Of a stretch of 64,000 nt of DNA, positions 48,535-59,979 are shown one piece after another (position 1 is the first letter of the stretch; every line of letters begins with the position of its first letter). Location: assembly GCA_003049485.1 (NCBI GenBank), contig PYST01000034.1, positions 124,001-188,000 on the forward strand, given 5' to 3'. The DNA is from Ophioceras dolichostomum (taxonomy: Eukaryota; Ascomycota; Sordariomycetes; Magnaporthales; Ophioceraceae). The translations under genes and the position numbers were made by a program. The notes beneath the pieces were generated by a model. It did no database searches, was not told the DNA's origin, and worked only from the letters and a program-made list of their open reading frames with translations.

Positions 48535-49902
48535 GGACTCGAGAGAAGGAGAGGGAGACGGCTTCATTCCTACTTGTCCCCTTTTCGTCTTCTTGGCTCA
48601 TGTCCACCTAGTGGGTTTGTCTATGAACTCTCTGCGTTATTCTTTCCCTCCATTCTCAATTTTCGCCCTCATCTTTCCCAACCTCTAGTCGACAAAGGTT
48701 GGGACAAAAAATGGGAGATATGAGATACGTTTGTCAATCTATGTGTGTTTCTTGTATGTGTTTTTGTATAAATCAAACCCAAGAACGGAGAGGAAATGGG
48801 CTGCATATCATAGGCGGCGTTCATGGATGTTTTCATCGATTACTTTCCAAATCTTTCTTTCCCTCCCGCGCTGCAGATCTTATCCGCGAGCGGTACGTAT
48901 CTACCTACCACGCTCCAAGATCTTCTTCGGACATGGATGGTACAATCGTAGAAATCGAATCACACGGATGAATGAGATACGGATTATGTGGGAAACCCTG
49001 CCTGGACTTTTCGAGTGGGGTACCATTGACTCAATGGTTGCGATGATCTCGTTGTCTTGTATATATGCCAAGTAAACGGAAGAGGCTGGAGCCGATATCC
49101 TCTGAGTCGGCCTTCTCTCTGCATGATGACACCGTGATAGGAGAATAGCCCCAGAGTGAGTCTAAGGCGCATTAAAGACACCTTTACGGCAGCTCATGAT
49201 GCAGGGGCGGCTGCGTGTAGATGAAGCCCAGGTGTTTAAGGGAGCGACTGAAGCTGGGTACCACTTTTGAGGTGGAAAGCGATCCTACAATGTGAAGAGT
49301 GTTTAATTGTAAAGAAATTGACTATCTTTCCAGTTCAATGCGATGGGCGTCTGTCACAGTTGATATCGCCAGGTGAACATGAAATACAGTCGCAAGCTGA
49401 GGCTTCATCACAACCGTCAGCTTTCAGTGGCGGCGGTGGGGCGAAAATTTTTGAAAAATTTACTCCCACTTTCATATCCTTAACACCAAACTCCGGCTCG
49501 ATGCGAAGCTACTTACAACAAGCAGACGACGAAATCGACTAGAGATTTGGGCCTAGGCACCCAGTTGAGTCGAGCCTACCCATTTTTGCTCTTGCCGAAC
49601 ACTGACGTATGTTCCAACCAGCAACGGCGATGTGGCACATCGTTCCCGCCTCGTTTACATTGTGGACCACTCTGCTTTCCGAAACTTCGTTGTGACCCTT
49701 TTATGACACATTCCCCTTCTACTTCATGACGACTTCCAAACTTACTGGGTACTCAGTAGATGACCACTGTATTGGCCGGACTGAATGCCAAGTACAAGGA
49801 ATATTTCACTTCCTCTTGGCTGCATCCCCGCTCACTCACCGAGAAACATTTTTCGATTGAGTTCCCTGGTTCCCCTCGCCGCCAAGATTAGATGATATCA
49901 CG
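48535..49902. other. intergenic region upstream of RIX7
   Basis: About 1.4 kb with the carrier 3' UTR and the RIX7 promoter. No coding sequence recognised. Confidence 0.6.
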
Positions 49903-52380
49903 ATGTCCGGACGCTCAAGGAGTTTGCGCAACGGTCTCGATCGTGACATCTATCAGATCGTGCGCAAGCTAGAGGAGGCGGAAGGGAGCGACCGCCGCCG
50001 GCTCACCGTAACATCGGTGTACGACTCTATAAAAAGCTCAAACTCGAGCCTCGCACGCCAGAAGAGAAAGCCCCTGGAAGACTCGATAGAGCGCGTGCTT
50101 GCTTGTAGGAAAGAGGAAGCCGGGGCCGACGAAGACGCGGCAGCCTCGGACGAGCTGTTGGAGAGGCAGGCCGCCGCTGCCGATGCTGCGCTCGCTGCCG
50201 CCAAGGCGAAGAGGGCCGAGAGGGACGCCTTCTTGCTCAACAGGCAGATGACAAAACACTGGGATTTCTCGTCAGCCGCCGCGGCATCGTCCGCGGCCAG
50301 TGCGGTCTCTTCGCCTGGCAAGCCTTCTCCGCAAACAGCGACGACTCCTGGCGCTGGTGCTGTGAGAACTGGGCCACCAGCAGTGAATGGCGATATCAGC
50401 GATGCTGCTACCCCAGCCGCCGTCCCAATGCCCACGGAGCGCCAGCTGAACGGGGAGCCGAAGCTGAAACGGAGTAAGCGGAAAAGGACCGGAGATGAAG
50501 ACTTGCTCTCTGGTCTGCCTGTCATGCTCGAGTCCAGCACCGGCATCAAACTCGAGGACCTGGGCGGAATCAGCCACCTCCTCCACCCGCTCTTGGAACT
50601 GGTCTACGTCCCGCTCCGCCACGGTCCTCGCTTCGCGGCAGTCGGGCCTACGCCGAAGGGAGGCATCCTGCTGCACGGCCCATCGGGCACGGGCAAGACG
50701 GCCCTCGTGCACGCCCTCGCCGCCAAGCTGAAAGTGGCCTTCATTCCCGTGTCCTCTACATCGCTGGTTAGCGGCATCTCGGGCGAGTCGGAGAAGAATA
50801 TCCGCGACTTCTTCGACGAGGCGATCCGGCTTGCGCCCAGCCTGGTGTTCATCGACGAGATCGACGTCGTCACGGGTAAAAAGGAAGGCGCGCAGAAGGC
50901 GATGGAAGTGCGCATGCTGACCGAGATTAGCCAGGGCCTGGATAAGATCGCGCGTCTCACCGCTGCGAGCGGGAAACACGTGGTCGTCATTGCGGCCACG
51001 AACCGGGCGGACATGATCGAGCCGACTGTGCGGAGGCGCTTCCAGGAGCTGGAGGTCAGCATGCCAGACGAGGCGGCCCGCGAGGATATCCTGCGTCGCA
51101 AACTGCGGCACATCAGGACAAGCGACGACGTTGACGTTGCTGCCCTGGCGCGCCTTACTCCGGGATATGTCGGCGCAGACTTGGACAAGGCTGTCGAGCT
51201 TGCCGTGCTCCGGGCTGTTTGTAATCGGGTCTGTCCGGTGGTGGAGCAACAGGATGAGGCATCGGCGGCGGGTCTCGAGGCCTCTGCCAACCCGGACTTT
51301 TTGCGAAAGAACACGCCCGCCTGGTGGTGGCATATGGCGGACGTGACTTCTGGTGCTGCTGGTCCTACCACCACAACAACTCCTGTCACCCCTGACCCCG
51401 CCCTGGCGATGCTGCAGAGCGCCGAAGGGGCTGTTGCTATGGGGGAACCTAGCGGAGCTAGCGGTGCTAGCAGGGAGAGCGAAGACGATGACATCCTCGT
51501 CACATTCGAGCACCTCAAGGTGGCCGTCGCTAGCGTGCAGCCCGCCGCTATGCGCGAAGGCTTCAGCACAATTCCAAACACCACCTGGGCCGAAGTCGGC
51601 GCTCTGCAGGGCGTGCGCCGCAAGCTGGAGCTCGCCATCGTGGGACCCATCGAGGACCCCGAGCGCTTCGCCCAGCTGGGCATCAAACCCGCAGCCGGGA
51701 TCCTCCTCTGGGGCCCCCCGGGTTGCGGCAAGACGCTGGTCGCGAAGGCAGTTGCCAACGCTTCCAAGGCCAGTTTCATCTCCATCAAGGGCCCCGAGCT
51801 GCTCAACAAGTACGTGGGCGAGTCGGAGCACAACGTGCGCCAGCTTTTCTCCCGCGCCAAGGCGTCGGCCCCCTGCATCCTCTTCTTCGACGAGATGGAC
51901 GCGCTGGCGCCCCGCCGCGACTTCGGCGGCAACGCGGCCACGTCGCGCGTCGTCAACGCGCTGCTCACCGAGCTGGACGGCGTCAACGACCGCAGCGGCA
52001 TCTACGTCATCGGCGCGACGAACCGCGCCGACGAGATCGACGAGGCCATCCGGCGGCCGGGCAGGCTCGGCACCGACATCTACGTGGGCCTGCCCTCGGC
52101 CGACGACCGCGTCGACATCCTACGCACGCTGTACCACATCACGGTCCCCAAGCGGACCGTCCCCGACGAGGCCATCGCCAGGGTGGCGCGCGACGGGCGC
52201 TGCGACGGCTTCACGGGCGCGGACCTGAAGCAGCTGCTCCAGGTGGCGTCCGAGACGTGCATCATGCGCTCTATGGGGTCCAAGGAGCAGCAGCAGCCGC
52301 GCCTCGAGGAGGAGGACTTCGAGGAGGCGCTGCGGCAGGTCAAGCCTAGCGTCAAAGATATTGAGAAGTATATGGCATAG
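49903..52380 (+). CDS. rix7: AAA ATPase RIX7/NVL, 60S ribosome biogenesis
   Basis: Nuclear type II AAA ATPase that remodels pre-60S particles. Intronless, 825 residues, against 837 in yeast. The N-terminal 70 residues (LDRDIYQIVRKLEE, TVTSVYDSIKSSNSSLARQ) match the NVL/Rix7 N-domain. A polar linker with an Ala-rich coiled-coil stretch and a KLKRSKRKR nuclear-localisation-type cluster follows. Domain D1 has Walker A GPSGTGKT and Walker B VFIDEID; D2 has GPPGCGKT and LFFDEMD, plus the GATNRADEIDEAIRRPGR second-region-of-homology arginines. In D1 the sequence is TNRADMIEPTVRRRFQ, so the usual RxGR turn is altered. The D1-D2 linker is long and Ala/Thr-rich. The C-terminus is short and ends EKYMA. 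eL27 and RRP42 in the same window are also ribosome or rRNA-processing genes, but I see no operon-like link. Confidence 0.96.
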   Translation: MSGRSRSLRNGLDRDIYQIVRKLEEAEGSDRRRLTVTSVYDSIKSSNSSLARQKRKPLEDSIERVLACRKEEAGADEDAAASDELLERQAAAADAALAAAKAKRAERDAFLLNRQMTKHWDFSSAAAASSAASAVSSPGKPSPQTATTPGAGAVRTGPPAVNGDISDAATPAAVPMPTERQLNGEPKLKRSKRKRTGDEDLLSGLPVMLESSTGIKLEDLGGISHLLHPLLELVYVPLRHGPRFAAVGPTPKGGILLHGPSGTGKTALVHALAAKLKVAFIPVSSTSLVSGISGESEKNIRDFFDEAIRLAPSLVFIDEIDVVTGKKEGAQKAMEVRMLTEISQGLDKIARLTAASGKHVVVIAATNRADMIEPTVRRRFQELEVSMPDEAAREDILRRKLRHIRTSDDVDVAALARLTPGYVGADLDKAVELAVLRAVCNRVCPVVEQQDEASAAGLEASANPDFLRKNTPAWWWHMADVTSGAAGPTTTTTPVTPDPALAMLQSAEGAVAMGEPSGASGASRESEDDDILVTFEHLKVAVASVQPAAMREGFSTIPNTTWAEVGALQGVRRKLELAIVGPIEDPERFAQLGIKPAAGILLWGPPGCGKTLVAKAVANASKASFISIKGPELLNKYVGESEHNVRQLFSRAKASAPCILFFDEMDALAPRRDFGGNAATSRVVNALLTELDGVNDRSGIYVIGATNRADEIDEAIRRPGRLGTDIYVGLPSADDRVDILRTLYHITVPKRTVPDEAIARVARDGRCDGFTGADLKQLLQVASETCIMRSMGSKEQQQPRLEEEDFEEALRQVKPSVKDIEKYMA

Positions 52381-53230
52381 ATACCTAGATACAGAGGTGG
52401 GTAGCAGGGGGGAAAAAATTACAATGCGAGATACGGAGGTCGGTTGCAAAAATGATGGGAATTGAATACATTCCGTACACGACATCCCGGTATGTAGTTC
52501 TGTAACCTTCCGTTTCTTGTCCCATCCCGTCCCCCCAAGCTCCCTGTTTGGTAATTTCCTCTGTATGGTAGGGTAGGTGCCTCGGAAGTGTTCTGGAAAG
52601 TGTTCAGTTCTGTAAGTTCAAATGTGCTGTTCTGTGAATTCAAGCTTTAACCCACACTGGTATGTACCGAACAGGGTCCCTGTGTAGGTATATTCTTCTC
52701 ATCATGTTTGCTATCGATCTCCGTAAAGTTCATAGACATGGTTGAGTCAGGTCAACATCACACCGGGGGTTACGGAAAAAGAGGTGTTCATGGTGTAAGA
52801 GGGGGGAGAATAGATGCTCTCGGCATTTCTAGATCAGAATAAATACCACCACCAAAAAAGTACAGCCAATGCCCAAGAAACCGCCCCCAACAGTGTAGGG
52901 CGCCGAGCAAAAAAAAGAAGATGAGAGAGTATGTATCTAGGGAGGTCGTTGGTGTCTAGTATTACAAAAAAAAGCTTTTTTTGTTCGTCACCCACACATC
53001 CACCCACACCGCCGCCATCCAACGACGTCCTGCAGGTCTCTGGTCTCTAGAGGTCTAATGCATTGTTTCGATCGCTTGAAGAAATCTTCTTCTTCCGTCT
53101 TCTTTCTTTCGTAAAAGTACAATCCAACCCAACCAAACCAACCAAGCGACCAATCCCAAGCAAGCAAGGGCTCGCTCCGCTGACCGGCCCGCGCCATGCC
53201 ATGCCCCCCCGTTTACGCCGGGTAATTAAC
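52381..53230. other. convergent intergenic region RIX7/CYC1
   Basis: 850 bp between the two stop codons, AT-richer than the flanking exons, holding both 3' UTRs. No gene seen. Confidence 0.6.
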
Positions 53231-54400
53231 TTATTTGGTGGACTCCTTAAGGAAGCTATTTTGAAAGAAAAGAGAGCGTAGGTTAGCTAGTGCTAGAGGA
53301 GAAGCAGCGGTACGATGGCGAGGTGACAGTGATAGGGGGTTGGGAAACGTGGCGTAGGAGTCGCGAGGTGCAAGGAGAAAACCTACGTGATCAGGTCGTT
53401 CCGGTCCTTGTCCTTCTTCAGGCCGCCGAAAGCCATCTTGGTACCGGGGATGTACTTCTTGGGGTTCTCGAGGTAATCAAACTGTGATGGGGGAACGGAC
53501 GGTCGTTAGGTCAGCAAGACTGAGTACAAATATCGTTGCAGTCGCACATATACCGTCCACCGCGCTCCCTCACTAAGTGAGGGAGAGTGAGTGTCCTTGC
53601 ATCGAGCGCGAGAATATGGGCCGCTTCTTGTTCTAACGCACCAGAGTGTTCTCGTCCCAGGTGATGCCCTTCTGCTTGTTGGCGTCGGTGTAGGCGTAGC
53701 CCTCGACGGAGCCGGTCTTGCGGCCGAAAATGCCGTGCAGCGAGGGGCCGATCTTGTTGCCGCCGCCCTCGGTCAGGGTGTGGCACTGGTCGCAGCGCGT
53801 CTTGAACAGCTTCGCGCCAGCCTTGGAGTTACCTGTTCCAGTTCATCCTGTGTTAGCTCGGGTTGGGCTGTTTGGTGTGGCACGCATGCGCCCATAGAAG
53901 GGGGGGCATGCATAGGTTCGTAGGTGCGTGTGCGTGAAGGCCTGTGATAGGGACCGTTGGTGGCTGACTCGCCGCCACCCACCCGTCGACCCCTTCCCCC
54001 TCACGAGCTTCCCTCGACGGCCTCGTCGTAAGATTGTGACGGGGCAGGGCGGTCGCTTGGGGGTCCGGGGTGGCGCCGCTCCGTCTCGTCCCTGAGCAGT
54101 CACCGAAGATGGGTCGATGGGTGGCATGCCCGGCGAGTAAAATAGCGCATGCCGGGGTAGCCAAGGCCGAGCAAATCCCGGAGTCGGGCGACCACGGCGC
54201 GACTCCCCGAGCTCTCTGTCGCTGGCCCAAAGCCCGAGGAGTCGCTGGCGAGGTTTTTCAGGCTGTCCCGGTCCTCGAGGGCGAAGTGCGCCGCTTCAAT
54301 GGCTGGGACGTGGAGAACGAAAGGCGTCCGTCTTCCACGTGGTCACTCGGGTGAAAGGAGAGAAGGGAAACTGTTGAGACCTACCATCGGAGAAACCCAT
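53231..54400 (-). CDS. cyc1: cytochrome c
   Basis: Electron carrier between complexes III and IV in the intermembrane space. Four exons: 54400-54385, 53832-53642, 53481-53387 and 53255-53231, giving 108 residues, the same length as the Neurospora protein. The first exon has only 16 nt (MGFSD plus one base) and is followed by a 552-nt intron. The last exon is 25 nt and encodes the end FLKESTK. The haem site is CDQCH at residues 19-23, and the distal ligand is Met85 in GTKMAFGG. Stretches such as GYAYTDANKQKGITWDENTL and YLENPKKYIPG are diagnostic. The third exon ends at CAC before GTAGGT; if that intron is kept, an in-frame TAG stops the protein seven residues early, at 101. A CCAAT box lies about 290 bp upstream. 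The divergent neighbour is a predicted mitochondrial membrane protein. Confidence 0.98.
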
Positions 54401-55438
54401 TGTGTCGGTTGTTGTGAGGTTTTTGAAGGGAAAAAAGATATTAGGTAGCAAAGAAGCGAGGGCGATTATCTAGGGCGTCTGGTCGTGAAAAGTCTTATGA
54501 CTGTCAGGCGTTGTTTTAAAAAAGATGTGCCGTGAGAGAAAAATGAAGCGGGAGTTGCAAAAAAAAAGTTGGCGCAGAGAATATTTATCTCGGTTGGAGT
54601 GAGCTCAGCGCGGCGCAACCATCCTTGTCTAGTGTCCACTCTTCTGCATCATCACTAGCCACAGCTGGTGGCGGCCACTTCAGGCGAGCCAATGGGAGGG
54701 CGGTAATATGTAAGGTCGGCTACGTGGGGGACCGGGCAAAACCGGAAATTCCTGTTGGCGCGCAAGCCTAGCCGATCACAGGGCTCATAGTTCATGCTAT
54801 CCCATGCAAGCACCAGCCACAGGCCGAGGACGTCACAATATCTTCACTTTTTCAACCAGAAAGTTTTAGCCTGCAAAAGTTAGAAACTCTTCAAGGACGC
54901 TTGTTGCCCATGCCCTGTCCCTGATATAGCGAGTCTTATGGGCTCAGGGGATGTGCGAAAGCTTAAGAAACTCTTCAGAGCTCCACGGGATCACGGAGAA
55001 GCTTAAGATCGTGAGATCTTAACTCTTGCCTGCTCATTGACGTCGATGTTTTGGTTGAGGCTGGCCCTTGTTTGATATTTTAGAGGCCATCGAAAACTTG
55101 GAGAGACCACCCCCTTTGTCCATCTTCGCCCTTGAGTTTGACGAGCGCGAGAGCGTGTGTCTCGTCGATATTGGCGTGGAGATAAAAAGTTTGATCCTGA
55201 GGATGCTTCAACGAAAGTGTTCATTGTGTTAGCGATTGCTGCTGACTCATCATGACGCCGCATGCATGTAAACGGCTGTACCCGAACCCTCGGGACGGTT
55301 ACCAAAGTAATTTTTCGGAGGTCGGACGACTTTGCAAAACGCGATTGTTTTGCATTCACGCCGCAACGCACCTCTCAATTGCCTCAGATTCATGGGCTTT
55401 TGCATGGCGAATCTTGTGGTGTCTATTAAAACTCAATC
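54401..55438. other. divergent promoter region CYC1 / mitochondrial protein
   Basis: 1,038 bp between the two start codons. A CCAAT box is at 54689-54693. Nothing here looks coding. Confidence 0.55.
54689..54693 (+). promoter_or_regulatory. CCAAT box upstream of cytochrome c
   Basis: CCAAT in the sequence GAGCCAATGGG lies 289 bp before the cytochrome c ATG. In yeast, cytochrome c genes are controlled by the CCAAT-binding HAP complex; a similar role here is inference. Confidence 0.4.
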
Positions 55439-56432
55439 ATGAGCGCCACCACGGTTTCAATCCCCTGGTTTTTGCTGCCACTCCGTGGCCAAATATGGCG
55501 CCGGGGGACCGGAGCCGGAGCTCGCGCTCTCAACTTCGGCGCCCTAGCGGCGGCGAATCGAGGTCAGGTCGTCCGAGTGCGGTTCGCATCCTCGTCGAAG
55601 CCACCGCCCACCAAAAACAACCGCTTCGTCTTGGAGAAGCCTGAGAAGTTCAACCCGCCGTCGCACGGGTCCCGCCTGCCGAAGAAGCAAAGCCAACACC
55701 AACCCAAACACTACGGCGGGGAGCTCTCGGCCGAACAGACGCGTGCCCAGGCCAAGAAGGAATACCCAGGCATGGCGCCGTCCCGAGGCTCTTGGGCACA
55801 CTGGTTTATAAACAGCCGAAGCATACACCTGTTCATCACCATGGTTTGTCTCTGTCTGGTTGATTTGTCTAGCGAAGTCTACTCTAACCTTGCTGTCGGA
55901 AATAACTGACCAATTGGCCCTCCTTTGTTTTTTGCAGGGCACATTAACCGGCCTCGCGCTATACACCTTCGTGCAGAACTTCAAAGCCACGTCGCCCTAC
56001 CTCGACCTCGTGCCCGCCTGGTCCGACTTCCTCTGGCACCCCTTCTCGTCGATCGGCCGCCTCGCGCGCCTGGTCCAGCTCACCGAGATGCACAACTCGG
56101 CCGTCGTGGCCGAGAAGCGGGACAAGAGGATAGACGACGTGATCAAGCGCAGGAGGTACCGCAAGGCGCACGGCATGGACGAGAGCGAGGGCGTGGCCGG
56201 CTGGCTCAGGAGCGGCGGCAGCGGCATTGAGGATCCGGAGGAGGAGCAGCAGGAGGGCCGGGAGGGCCAGGAGGGCCAGGAGGGCCAGGAGCAGGCGCAG
56301 GCGGAACCGCGGCAGCAGATGTCGGCCGTCCAGGCTGTCGCTGCTGGCCAGCCTGGCGGTGTGCGGGGGACGAGGGAAACAAAGGAGGAGGATGGCAAGG
56401 AGAAAGGGAAGAAATTCTTGGGTATTTTCTAA
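55439..56432 (+). CDS. predicted mitochondrial membrane protein of unknown function
   Basis: I do not recognise this family by name. Two exons, 55439-55843 and 55938-56432, give 299 residues. The first 55 residues are poor in acidic residues and rich in Arg and Ala, ending in VRFASSSKPP, a typical mitochondrial presequence with cleavage site. A Gln/Lys/Pro-rich spacer leads to the block SRGSWAHWFINSRSIHLFITM and one transmembrane helix (GTLTGLALYTFVQNF). After it come a compact region with LVPAWSDFLWHPFSSIGRLARLVQL and a basic helix (AEKRDKRIDDVIKRRRYRKAHG). The C-terminal 90 residues are low in complexity, with GQE repeats encoded by 9-bp units at about 56252-56290, and end in a Lys-rich tail. 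It is divergent from cytochrome c and ends 199 bp before the convergent RRP42 stop. An inner-membrane assembly or tethering role is only a guess. Confidence 0.75.
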
Positions 56433-56480
56433 GCCTTCTTGGTGGGGGACTAGATAAGGATGGTTGATGGCATGCTTTGT

Positions 56481-56510
56481 ACCACCACCACCACCACCAC
56501 CACCACCACC
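56481..56510. repeat. (ACC)10 trinucleotide repeat
   Basis: Ten perfect ACC units lie in the short gap between two convergent genes, so within one or both 3' UTRs. Confidence 0.9.
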
Positions 56511-56631
56511 AGGCCCAGCCACCAATCTAGGATGCACCGATTTTGGTGTAGAGAGCTTGCCGTGTCCACAATCCGGGAAATCTAACATGCTCTCCCCGTC
56601 TTCTTTTCCCTGCCCCAGCGGTCAAGCTACC

Positions 56632-57998
56632 CTAGCCCAGGTCCACAGCATCAAGAGCATCCAACACCTCATCAGCGATGCCTCCACTCTGGAGAACCTT
56701 TTGTATGACCGCGTTCAACACCGCCAACTTCGTCCCTCCCCTCGGCGCCTTCCACACGCCTTCCACCACCGCAGTTTCCGTCACCCTCGCGTCGGGCTGC
56801 TTCTGCTGCTTCGCGGCCGCGGCAGCAGCGCCAGACGACGCTGGCTCGGGCGCGTCGGCGGCCCCGGGCGGCGTCAGCCTCGCCGGCGGGTCTATCACCC
56901 GTATCGACAGTAGCCGAAGGTTCCTGCCGGCGGCACCATTCCTCCTCCCCTTGTCACCGCCGCCATCCGCCGCCGAGTCCACGTCCATCTCTCCTCCCTC
57001 CACCACCCCCTTGCCCTTTCCCTTCCCCCGCGATCCCGGCCCGCGGCCGCCGCTGTTCGCCTCCGCCACCGAGACGGCGACCGCGACGTCTGCCACAGCG
57101 AGCTCCTCTTTCGCTGGGTCGAAGATGATATTGTCCCCCACCGCCGTGACGAGCAGCGTCACCGGCGGCCGACACCCCAAACGGCTGTCGTAGTCGTCGC
57201 CTCCTCCGTCGCCTCGTCGAGGGTAGAGGAACGGCGACGCGTCCCAGTCGTCGTCGAACATGGGGTCCTCGTCGCCCTCGGACTTGAGGCGGGGTAGGCG
57301 CGTCGCGAGCAGGGCGAGGTGGGTGGTGAGGGATAGGAGCGGGAGGGGATAAGAGAGTGGTGGGGATATTAGGATGACCTGTGTTTGCGCTCTCGTTGAG
57401 ACGGACGTGTCAAAACTGGGTAGGTAGGCAATTAGAGGGAAGGGGGAGGGAGGGGGGTGGGGCCACAATAATGTAATCTCGGTTTGCTATGTACACAACT
57501 CACGTCAATGTAAAGCTTCCAGTGAAACCTGCTGTTGATCCACAGCCGTTTCGCAAACTCCTCGTCGGCCAACAACGCCTCGCCCAGCATGGCGGCCAAG
57601 AACACCGTATTCGCGTCGTCGTCTCGCAGGCCCGGTATCTCGACCGTCAGCTCGAGCCACTCCGGATCCCCCACCGCTCTTGTCTCTTCTTCTTTTGCGC
57701 CGTGCTGCTGTGGCGCATCATTAACGACCTTTAAAAAAGGACCGCTGTAGTCGAAGTAGCGCGCCTTGCTCCGCCCCACCTCCGCCTTGACGCCCACGAC
57801 GGCCTCGGTGCCGTCCGCAAAGCAGATGCGCGCGCTGCCGTTCGTGCCGGGGAGGATGCCGGTCTCGGCGGTCAGGGGCCGGAACTGCGTCGGCGAGCGG
57901 CCGTCGGGTCGGATGGGGGGCGTGAGCGAGAGGGAGGCGTGCAGGTAGGCGAGCTCGGCGGGGGAGAGGAGGACGTGTTGGGTTGATGAGGACGCCAT
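56632..57998 (-). CDS. rrp42: exosome core subunit RRP42 (RNase PH fold)
   Basis: Ring subunit of the RNA exosome, which processes and degrades RNA in nucleus and cytoplasm; eukaryotic ring subunits are catalytically inactive. Two exons, 57998-57504 and 57378-56632, give 413 residues; the 125-nt intron starts GTGAGT. The N-terminal part has LSPAELAYLHASL followed by RPDGRSPTQFRPL, then GSARICFADGTEAVVGVKAEVG, the RNase PH core pattern of RRP42/EXOSC7. DVILISPPLSYPLPLLSLTT crosses the splice. The C-terminal half has GCRPPVTLLVTAVGDNIIFDPAKEEL. At 413 residues it is much longer than yeast Rrp42 (about 265) because of Gly/Lys/Ala-rich insertions near residues 295-390. I considered RRP43 and RRP45; the N-terminal motif fits RRP42 best. 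Confidence 0.85.
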
Positions 57999-59979
57999 TG
58001 TGGTGAGGCGGTTCACCCCTCCTCTTCTAAATATTTATGAGCACGCTTCTTCCTTCTTTCTTCCTTAGCACAACTGCTCGAGCAAATGGGTTTCCTCGGT
58101 CCCTATTCAGTTCACAATTGTGCTGACGAGTGCTCACGAACTCTGCCGCACAGAGCAAAGCAGGCAGGCAGGCTAGCTTTGGTCAGTGTCGGGTTGATGC
58201 TGTGGTCCGATTGGTTGACGCCGAAAAAAAATTCAGAGCTCACAATGCCCACAGCTCTCATCGAAGGTGGGCTAGAAAGAGCGGGGTGAGGTTGCAGGGG
58301 TCCGGCACGGGAGCTATGCGGGTGGTAAGCACGTGGCAGCTAGGGGGTCGAGTTCGATAGGGACCGGAGGGCCGACCCCGCATGGCCGATTGAAAGCCGT
58401 GCCTCATCATATTGGACGGTCATATCATGGATGGCCCTAGCGGCCTGGTCTGGGGAAGGGTTTCGTTGACGGTTGACGTGAAGACCATTCTGCTATTTAC
58501 GGTGTACTGGCTCTATCGGGAGATTGGCCTCGGTCATGGCTGGGCGCCCGCCTGGGGTTCAGCCGCGAGTAACCCTGTCAATCTAGGCGACACTGCTTGT
58601 CTTGGCCATTCAGCGTGAAGAGCCGTGCCACGAGGCGGACATGGCTGGGAAATATTGGAGAGACATAATTTACTTCGATAGGTTATTAGCGAGTTGCCGT
58701 CATTCATTCTCTTGGGTCTCTCGTGGCTGTCTCATAGCTGAGAGGTAGAGAAGTGGTGGGCTCCTCTGGCGCTTCTAGTGTAAGAACCAGATATATCCCT
58801 CGTCGCCACCCCTCGGTGACCAGAGCGAAATTTTAAGGCAAATTACGTTATCGTTTGCATTTCCTAAGTCGTGTCCCTTCTCTCTTGGAGATGCACATTA
58901 AAAGGCGAAGGGGGGAAGGAGCTAAGAAGGAGTGAATGGGGAGGGCCGGCAGGGGAGCTGGAGCGTTGCGCCCCCAAGAGTCACCTCGGTGTAGGTACAG
59001 ATGCATATATCCTAGTGGTAATCATTACGAAACGGATCTGACAGCTCATTAGTAAACTCGACCGTGGAAATCCGTGGGAATGCATGGACCGAGTTGTCCA
59101 TGCCCGGCATACGAAGTATTGCAAATACCCAGATAGTTATCCATCCACTTGAAAGAGTTTTCAGCTGCAAGGCCACGCGGCGAAGAGCTCGCCCTCTTTC
59201 AGGGCGAGGACGTAGCCCGGGCAAGCCAGTCGGGCAAATCACATCCGAGAGGGGGAGCCTTCCACCTCGCTCGGCAGAGTGAGAGGGAGTGGGATGGGGT
59301 GCCGGGGGAGAAGCCGACGCTGGCTTAGGAGGACGAGACCCAACAAGCGTGGCAGGGCCCCCCACGCCCCCTCGGATCGGGCTCTGCATGTGCATCGTCG
59401 AGGGCAACCCTACGGGCGAATAGGAAGGGAGAGGTGTGCATTCAATACCCGTCTCTCTTTCGTCCTGCAAGGGAAGAAGGAAAGCGATTAGCCACGCCCT
59501 TGTCTTATCTGCTCTTCAAGCCTGTGTTCTACCCACGCTACAGTCTACGACATGTATCTATACCCGAGTCTACCTGCGCCACTTTGCTCATATTTGTCCC
59601 AAAAAATCAAGTCTTCCCCCACGTCTACCGAAGACAGAAAGAGAGCACGCGCGCCCCAACGAAAAAAAAGACAATGATCAAGTGATCCCTTACTCAGTTG
59701 GTATACCGAACGACAGCCCAACTCCCGCGTCAGCGCCGCAGCTACCCACACATGCCCCACACCCCGGCCGGTCAGTAGTGGCTTCGTCGGTCGTGCTAGG
59801 CCAGATATGCTTACAGCTGCATCGGTAGCTGCAGGCAGGACTGGCTTTTAGTCGCCGAGACTAAGGCACGGGGGGCCGTATCCACCGCCAGTGAAAATCG
59901 GCAAGGCTACTCCAAGTGAGACCCGCCTGCCTGCCTGCCTGGTGGTGACGTACTCGGCGGCATTTTTTTGGGGTTTCCC
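57999..59979. other. 2 kb intergenic region
   Basis: This lies between the RRP42 start and the ATE1 stop, both minus. It should contain the RRP42 promoter and the ATE1 3' UTR. A CACGTG word is at 58330-58335. Open frames near 59.0-59.8 kb show no domain. Confidence 0.6.

Noticed and set aside
50272..51831. 519-codon minus-strand open frame over RIX7
   Set aside because: Antisense shadow; the plus-strand AAA ATPase motifs are unambiguous.
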